Below, in pieces: positions 1 to 3,394 of a DNA stretch of 5,708 nt (position 1 is the stretch's first letter; every line of letters starts with the position of its first letter). The notes under the pieces are model-generated. The model saw only the letters and a program-made list of their open reading frames with translations. It had not been told where the DNA came from and ran no database searches. Origin of the DNA: Blastocatellia bacterium (lineage in GTDB: Bacteria; Acidobacteriota; Blastocatellia; Chloracidobacteriales; JADJPF01). The position numbers and the translations under genes were made by a program. Where the stretch lies: contig JAHFUF010000369.1 of assembly GCA_023265235.1 (NCBI GenBank), forward strand, positions 1 through 5,708, read 5' to 3'.

Positions 1-390
1 ATTCGACCTTTGTATTTATGCTGCTTTTGTCTAGGACTACTAGTAAACTGTACTGACAAAATCGAAGCAACTCTACCACCATCACCAGCACCTACCCCTC
101 AAGTAGTTAATCAAATTCCTGAACATCTAAAAAATATTTTCTTAGCTAGGTGTGCTACCTGTCATGGCACAGAAGGCGATAATGGCAATGATGTAACGAT
201 TTATCAAGCTCATAGTCGTAGCCCTAAAAACTGGGCTGCGTTTTTGAAAAACCCGCAATCTATCGATAGAAAAAGTAAAAAACAACCAGTGAAAGATCTA
301 ACCGAAGCCGAATATGCCGCTTTTGGTGAATGGTTAGCACGTATCACTAAAGAAAACCGTTTAGAATCAACGAGTACAATGAGTAAATAA
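1..390 (+). CDS. Monohaem c-type cytochrome, possible lipoprotein (5' partial)
   Basis: This is probably a small electron-transfer protein acting outside the cytoplasmic membrane. Numbering from the TTG at position 10, a hydrophobic Cys-rich stretch (residues 2-14) resembles a signal sequence. It ends in LLVNC, a possible but atypical lipobox with Asn before the Cys. A Pro-rich linker (23-30) follows, then one cytochrome c domain with the haem-binding motif CATCH (C48, C51, H52). The segment HSRSPKNW (68-75) and the C-terminal helix LTEAEYAAFGEWL (97-109) fit class I cytochromes of the HRSPxxW type. The position that normally reads (K)MP before the last helix reads KQP (91-93), so the usual Met axial ligand is absent. 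The frame is open to base 1 with no ATG, so the true start lies upstream and TTG at 10 is not credible as a start. It ends 3 nt before the next gene, suggesting translational coupling. Cytochrome identity is firm; the redox partner is unknown. Confidence 0.85.
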   Translation: MRPLYLCCFCLGLLVNCTDKIEATLPPSPAPTPQVVNQIPEHLKNIFLARCATCHGTEGDNGNDVTIYQAHSRSPKNWAAFLKNPQSIDRKSKKQPVKDLTEAEYAAFGEWLARITKENRLESTSTMSK

Positions 391-393
391 ATT

Positions 394-1383
394 ATGAAAC
401 AACTATTTAAATCACTATTTAAAGCCTGTTTGTTATTTTTTGTGCTTGCTATTTTTAGCATTACATACTTAGCACAAAACAAACCATCACCAACAGATCC
501 TACAGTAGAAGAACTGAAAAAAGGCGATCTGTCAATAAAATTTGATGCTGCAAAAGCTTTTGAACACGTAAGTAAACAGGTAGCATTTGGCCCTCACTGG
601 TCAGGATCTCCTGGAATTAAAAATGTGCGCCATTACTTGCTTAATGAACTATCAAGCTATGGCCTATCAGTTAAACAAGACGTTTTCCAGGCTCAAACCC
701 CTAATCCTAAATTTCCTATGGTAGAGATGGTTAATTTAATTGTAGAAATCCCTGGTAAAAAAAATGACATAGTAGTTATTGGTAGCCATTATGACTCTAA
801 GTGGTATGCTGAAGAACATTTTGTTGGTGCAAATGATAGTGGTTCTAGCACAGGTGCTTTAGTTGAGCTAGCTCGCGTTTTGTCTAAATCTAAGCCTCAA
901 TATACATTATGGTTAGTTTTTTTTGATGGCGAAGAAGCAATGAATAATGTATGGCAAGGAACAGATCACACCTATGGCTCAACTCACTTAGTAAACAAGC
1001 TACGCACTGAAGGAAACCTTCGTAATCTTAAAGCCATGATTTTATTGGATATGATTGGAGACAATAGCTTAACAGTTCGTCGTGATGGGAATTCAACTGG
1101 TTGGCTTAAGGATATAATTTGGAGTACAGCAGCAGAATTAGGTTACAATAAAAACTTTCTTAATGAGCCTGAAGATATAGAAGACGATCACATTGCATTT
1201 TTAGGAGCAGGGGTTCCTGCTGTAGATATCATAGACTTTGACTATGGTGAAGATAATGAGTTTTGGCATACTCAAGAAGATACTTTAGACAAAATAAACC
1301 CAGAAAGCTTAAAAATTGTAGGGGAAACTGTTTTACATAGCCTCCCTAAAATTTTTAACAGGCTAAATAAAACCGTTAAATAA
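394..1383 (+). CDS. Exported M28-family zinc enzyme, glutaminyl-cyclase-like
   Basis: This 329-residue protein has an N-terminal signal or anchor (Lys at 2, 6, 10; hydrophobic 11-27) followed by one M28 metallopeptidase fold. Visible metal and active-site motifs are GSHYDS (H132), GANDSGS (D148), FFDGEEA (E180, E181), LLDMIGD (D219) and FWHT (H292). Several segments match the glutaminyl cyclase branch rather than ordinary aminopeptidases: HYDSK, DGEEA followed by a Trp and then TYGSTHL, EDDHIAFL (263-270), GVPAVDIID and WHT. Animal QC binds one zinc through Asp, Glu and His; the matching residues here would be D148, E181 and H292. Such enzymes cyclise N-terminal Gln to pyroglutamate, but bacterial relatives are usually annotated only as M28 peptidases, so aminopeptidase activity remains possible. 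No lipobox is seen; cleavage after YLA would be poor by the -3 rule, so it may stay membrane-anchored. ATG at 394 is the first start after the upstream stop and has only a weak GAG site at 381-383. Confidence 0.88.
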   Translation: MKQLFKSLFKACLLFFVLAIFSITYLAQNKPSPTDPTVEELKKGDLSIKFDAAKAFEHVSKQVAFGPHWSGSPGIKNVRHYLLNELSSYGLSVKQDVFQAQTPNPKFPMVEMVNLIVEIPGKKNDIVVIGSHYDSKWYAEEHFVGANDSGSSTGALVELARVLSKSKPQYTLWLVFFDGEEAMNNVWQGTDHTYGSTHLVNKLRTEGNLRNLKAMILLDMIGDNSLTVRRDGNSTGWLKDIIWSTAAELGYNKNFLNEPEDIEDDHIAFLGAGVPAVDIIDFDYGEDNEFWHTQEDTLDKINPESLKIVGETVLHSLPKIFNRLNKTVK

Positions 1384-1401
1384 AATTTTAATAAATATTT
1401 T

Positions 1402-1406
1402 GGAGG
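1402..1406 (+). promoter_or_regulatory. Strong Shine-Dalgarno site (GGAGG)
   Basis: GGAGG lies in the short AT-rich gap before the dehydrogenase gene. Two GTG codons follow in frame, at 1410 (3 nt spacer) and 1413 (6 nt spacer). The normal spacing favours 1413. It is the clearest ribosome site in the window; the neighbouring genes have weak sites or none. Confidence 0.75.
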
Positions 1407-1412
1407 ACAGTG

Positions 1413-2462
1413 GTGAAACATATAGCAATTATTCCAGGAGATGGTATTGGTGTTGATGTTACTCGCGAAGCAGTAAAAGTTTTAGAACAGGTACAACAGG
1501 TTTATGATTTCAAACTAGAAATGACACATTTTGACTGGAATGCAGACAAATATTTGTCTACAGGCATAACTTTACCTGTAGGTGCTATGGATATGTTCCG
1601 TAACGAGTATGACGCAATTTTTGTTGGTGCCTATGGTGATCCTCGTGTACCAGATATGAAACATGCGGCTGATATCCTATTAGGATTGAGGTTTGGCCTA
1701 GATCTTTATATTAACCTTCGCCCTATTAAACCTCTACACGATAGCCTAATTCCCTTAAAAGGCCGAACAAGCAAAGATATTAATTTTACTGTTTTTAGAG
1801 AAAATACCGAAGGCATGTATGTTAATATCGGAGGTTGTTTCAAAAAAGGTACCCCTGATGAAGTTGCTATTCAGGAAGATATGAACACTCGTAAAGGGGT
1901 GGAACGTATTATTGTTGCTGCTTTTGAATATGCTAAAGATAATGGGCGCAACCGTGTGACAATGACAGATAAATCTAATGTTTTGCGATATGGCCATGAT
2001 TTATGGCAGCGTACATTTGCTGAAGTAGCTACTCGTTATCCAAGTATTGAAACTAACACACAATTTGTTGATGCTCTAACTATGTGGATGGTGCTAAATC
2101 CAGATCAGTATCAAGTAATAGTAACCAATAATATGTTTGGCGATGTTATTACAGACTTAGGAGCAACTTTACAAGGCGGGTTGGGAATGGCAGCTTCTGG
2201 TAATATACACCCTGGAAAAGTCTCTTTGTTTGAGCCAGTACATGGTTCTGCGCCTAAATATGCAGGCAAAAACATTGCTAACCCTCTAGGAGCAATACTT
2301 ACTGCTGCAATGATGTTAGATTATGTTGGCTATAAAGAAGTGGCTAAAGGGATTGAAAAATCAGTAATTAAAGCTCTTAATCTAGGGGAAATGACGCAAG
2401 ATTTAGGTGGGAAATTATCTACTACAGAAATGGGCGACAGGGTTTGTAAATATCTATCCTAG
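1413..2462 (+). CDS. Isocitrate/isopropylmalate dehydrogenase family protein
   Basis: This is a cytoplasmic beta-decarboxylating dehydrogenase of 349 residues, normal family length, oxidising a 2R-hydroxy acid such as isocitrate, isopropylmalate, homoisocitrate or tartrate/malate. Visible in order are IPGDGIG (7-13), the substrate-helix segment LLGLRFGLDLYINLRP (R93, R103), FRENTEGMY (R129, Y136), TDKSNV (catalytic K187), D220, and the family signature around NNMFGDVITDLG (D244, D248). The cofactor loop is EPVHGSAPKYAGKNIANP (274-291). Catalytic Arg, Tyr, Lys and Asp residues all look intact. Lys-Tyr at 282-283 occupies the place of the K344-Y345 pair that favours NADP in E. coli isocitrate dehydrogenase, where NAD enzymes usually have Asp-Ile. 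The Glu that marks isopropylmalate dehydrogenases ahead of the LL pair is replaced by Ala (A86), so a plain leuB call is unsafe. There are no leuC/leuD or aconitase neighbours to settle the substrate. The gene follows the M28 gene by 29 nt. The alternative start is GTG 1410. Confidence 0.92.
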   Translation: MKHIAIIPGDGIGVDVTREAVKVLEQVQQVYDFKLEMTHFDWNADKYLSTGITLPVGAMDMFRNEYDAIFVGAYGDPRVPDMKHAADILLGLRFGLDLYINLRPIKPLHDSLIPLKGRTSKDINFTVFRENTEGMYVNIGGCFKKGTPDEVAIQEDMNTRKGVERIIVAAFEYAKDNGRNRVTMTDKSNVLRYGHDLWQRTFAEVATRYPSIETNTQFVDALTMWMVLNPDQYQVIVTNNMFGDVITDLGATLQGGLGMAASGNIHPGKVSLFEPVHGSAPKYAGKNIANPLGAILTAAMMLDYVGYKEVAKGIEKSVIKALNLGEMTQDLGGKLSTTEMGDRVCKYLS

Positions 2463-2477
2463 TTGATTAAATTAGCT

Positions 2478-2500
2478 CCCAGCCCTAAAGGACTGGGCTA
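2478..2500. repeat. Outer hairpin, left copy of 23-bp inverted repeat
   Basis: Arms CCCAGCCC and GGACTGGG flank a TAAA loop, followed by CTA. The 8-bp stem has one C-A mismatch when read on the plus strand and a G-U wobble when read on the minus strand. It begins 15 nt after the dehydrogenase stop codon. Its exact reverse complement is at 2633-2655. No T-run follows, so it is not a standard intrinsic terminator. Confidence 0.85.
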
Positions 2501-2507
2501 CTATCAA

Positions 2508-2525
2508 ATGTCCCTAGTGGGACAT
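2508..2525. repeat. Inner left hairpin
   Basis: Perfect 7-bp arms ATGTCCC and GGGACAT surround a TAGT loop, 7 nt after the outer left hairpin. A T-rich stretch follows after several bases (2530-2546), so weak terminator activity on the plus strand cannot be excluded. Confidence 0.75.
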
Positions 2526-2608
2526 CAAGAATTTTCTTTATTTTCAATAAATTACAAAGTTAATTCCATGTATTATAAATTTATATTGTCTTAGCCTTCA
2601 TCTCTTTA

Positions 2609-2625
2609 TAGCCCTAGAAGGGCTA
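2609..2625. repeat. Inner right hairpin
   Basis: Perfect 7-bp arms TAGCCCT and AGGGCTA surround an AGA loop, 7 nt before the outer right hairpin. Its right arm, GGGCTA at 2620-2625, can also pair with TAGCCC at 2633-2638 across the 7-nt linker, an alternative fold that would compete with the outer hairpin. Confidence 0.75.
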
Positions 2626-2632
2626 CCGTTAA

Positions 2633-2655
2633 TAGCCCAGTCCTTTAGGGCTGGG
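2633..2655. repeat. Outer hairpin, right copy of 23-bp inverted repeat
   Basis: Exact reverse complement of 2478-2500. Read on the plus strand, the stem CCCAGTCC with GGGCTGGG pairs fully if one U-G wobble is allowed, with loop TTTA. The last five bases (CTGGG) are also the first five of the tandem duplication that follows. Confidence 0.85.
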
Positions 2656-2696
2656 TCTTGGTTGTATGTTTTACTGGGTCTTGATTGTATGCTTTA
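2651..2696 (+). repeat. 23-bp imperfect tandem duplication
   Basis: Positions 2651-2673 and 2674-2696 are adjacent copies matching at 21 of 23 bases (differences at 2661/2684 and 2668/2691). Both start with CTGGGTCTTG, so the right tip of the hairpin unit is included in the copy. The second copy carries the ATG (2689-2691) proposed as the start of the next gene. The equivalent site in copy one reads ATT. Confidence 0.85.
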
Positions 2697-3300
2697 CATA
2701 GTATTTATTGCCCTAGCAATAGCAATATTTTTTATATTCCGTAGTACTACAAGTAATTATCATTCCTGGGACATAATCAAGGAACGCTGGTTTCAAGTAG
2801 GCTTGGATAACTCAATGCTTTTTAGTAGTGGCACGCCTCAAACAGGCAAAGAATTAATTCGTTTGGATGGAGAGCATAACAGTTATAGAGTGGCTCTTAG
2901 TTTGTTAAAAGAATCCCATTCACATGTAATAGTAGAAGTTTTTTATCCAGAAGAGTTAAAGAATTGTTTGCATAGTTGTCCTAATGGGACTTTTAGTAAT
3001 ATTAACAAAATACTTTCAGGACAAGTAAAATCTCCTGACGAAAATTTAGAGCCAATTAATCAGGAAATAAATAATCGTTCATTCAAAAAACGCTTGCACC
3101 CACAAGTAATAGAACAACTTTTACTTTTACAACAAGAATATAGGCGATTAGGCAGAAGGTTTGAGTTAACAGGTGAAAAGCTAAATTATCATCAGGATGG
3201 TTTATTACACGATCCTATACTGCTTTTTGCTGTCTTAGATGAAATGGTAGCTACTGTTAAGCTACTTAATGAGCATATGGAATATCTACTAGTACAATAA
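2689..3300 (+). CDS. Hypothetical membrane-anchored protein
   Basis: I do not recognise this 203-residue protein. It opens with one hydrophobic segment (residues 2-17, rich in Ile, Ala and Phe), with Arg18 right after it and no positive charge before it, which by the positive-inside rule would leave the rest in the cytoplasm. The middle (about 25-125) is mixed and contains HVIVEVFYPEELKNC, with two Cys (near 89 and 93). The C-terminal part (about 128-203) is rich in Leu, Glu and Gln and probably helical, for example QVIEQLLLLQQEYRRL, suggesting helix packing or a partner interface. There are no catalytic or metal motifs. The start is uncertain: ATG 2689 is preferred, TTG 2662 would add nine residues, and neither has a clear ribosome site. 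Length, composition and absence of internal stops support a real gene. It ends just before the shared terminator and converges on the receptor gene. Confidence 0.7.
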   Translation: MLYIVFIALAIAIFFIFRSTTSNYHSWDIIKERWFQVGLDNSMLFSSGTPQTGKELIRLDGEHNSYRVALSLLKESHSHVIVEVFYPEELKNCLHSCPNGTFSNINKILSGQVKSPDENLEPINQEINNRSFKKRLHPQVIEQLLLLQQEYRRLGRRFELTGEKLNYHQDGLLHDPILLFAVLDEMVATVKLLNEHMEYLLVQ

Positions 3301-3324
3301 TTTAATAATGGTTAAATTATTAAA
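3301..3324. repeat. AT-only palindrome after the stop codon
   Basis: Arms TTTAATAAT and ATTATTAAA (9 bp, perfect) surround the loop GGTTAA directly after the TAA stop. The stem is all A-T and weak as RNA. It sits 2 nt from the strong terminator hairpin and may simply be part of that 3' region. Confidence 0.5.
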
Positions 3325-3326
3325 CA

Positions 3327-3358
3327 AAAAGGAGAGACTTAAATAAGTCTCTCCTTTT
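3327..3358. terminator. Bidirectional intrinsic terminator
   Basis: A perfect 14-bp stem (3327-3340 with 3345-3358) encloses the loop AAAT. The arms begin and end in A4/T4, so each strand reads a GC-containing stem followed by a T-run: TTTT then GTATTTGTATTTT on plus, TTTTTGTTTA on minus. It lies between convergent genes and can end transcription of both the hypothetical protein and the receptor. Confidence 0.92.
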
Positions 3359-3394
3359 GTATTTGTATTTTAAGTATGTTGTTTGTTGCTAAAA

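Larger units (their letters stand above)
2478..2655. repeat. Mirror-symmetric four-hairpin unit (REP/BIME- or MITE-like)
   Basis: This 178-bp unit is bounded by an exact 23-bp inverted repeat. Each end is a doublet: outer hairpin, 7-nt linker, then a second hairpin with a 7-bp stem facing the AT-rich core of about 83 bp. The left and right doublets are inverted relative to each other. Paired inverted REPs and non-autonomous relatives of IS200/IS605-type (Y1, RAYT) elements are built this way. No transposase gene is present here, so the assignment rests on structure only. It sits between two co-directional genes and may also affect termination or mRNA stability at the 3' end of the dehydrogenase transcript. 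Confidence 0.7.
2463..2688. other. Non-coding spacer with hairpin unit and tandem duplication
   Basis: No gene is supported in this 226-bp gap. It contains four short hairpins arranged in mirror symmetry (2478-2655), an AT-rich core between them (2526-2608), and the start of a 23-bp tandem duplication. A TATAAA at 2574-2579, 16 nt after TTACAA at 2552-2557, could be a weak promoter for the downstream gene, but the -35 match is poor. The reading frame of the downstream gene is open back to 2551, through both right-hand hairpins, with no ATG in that extension. Confidence 0.7.

Noticed and set aside
210..482. Minus-strand open frame of 90 codons
   Set aside because: Spans the cytochrome-M28 gene junction in antisense; no motif or ribosome site.
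1755..1997. Minus-strand open frame of 80 codons
   Set aside because: Antisense to catalytic motifs of the dehydrogenase; no start signal or family features.
2478..2500. Left outer hairpin as an intrinsic terminator for the dehydrogenase operon
   Set aside because: The position is suitable, but the stem has a mismatch on the transcribed strand and no T-run follows. The exact inverted copy upstream of another gene argues for a repeat element.
2552..2579. Promoter TTACAA-N16-TATAAA
   Set aside because: The -10 is good but the -35 matches only three of six bases, and the region is AT-rich enough to give this by chance. It is mentioned in the spacer entry only.
2478..2655. CRISPR array or leader
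   Set aside because: The repeats are inverted rather than direct, there are only two exact copies, and no regular spacers or cas genes are present.
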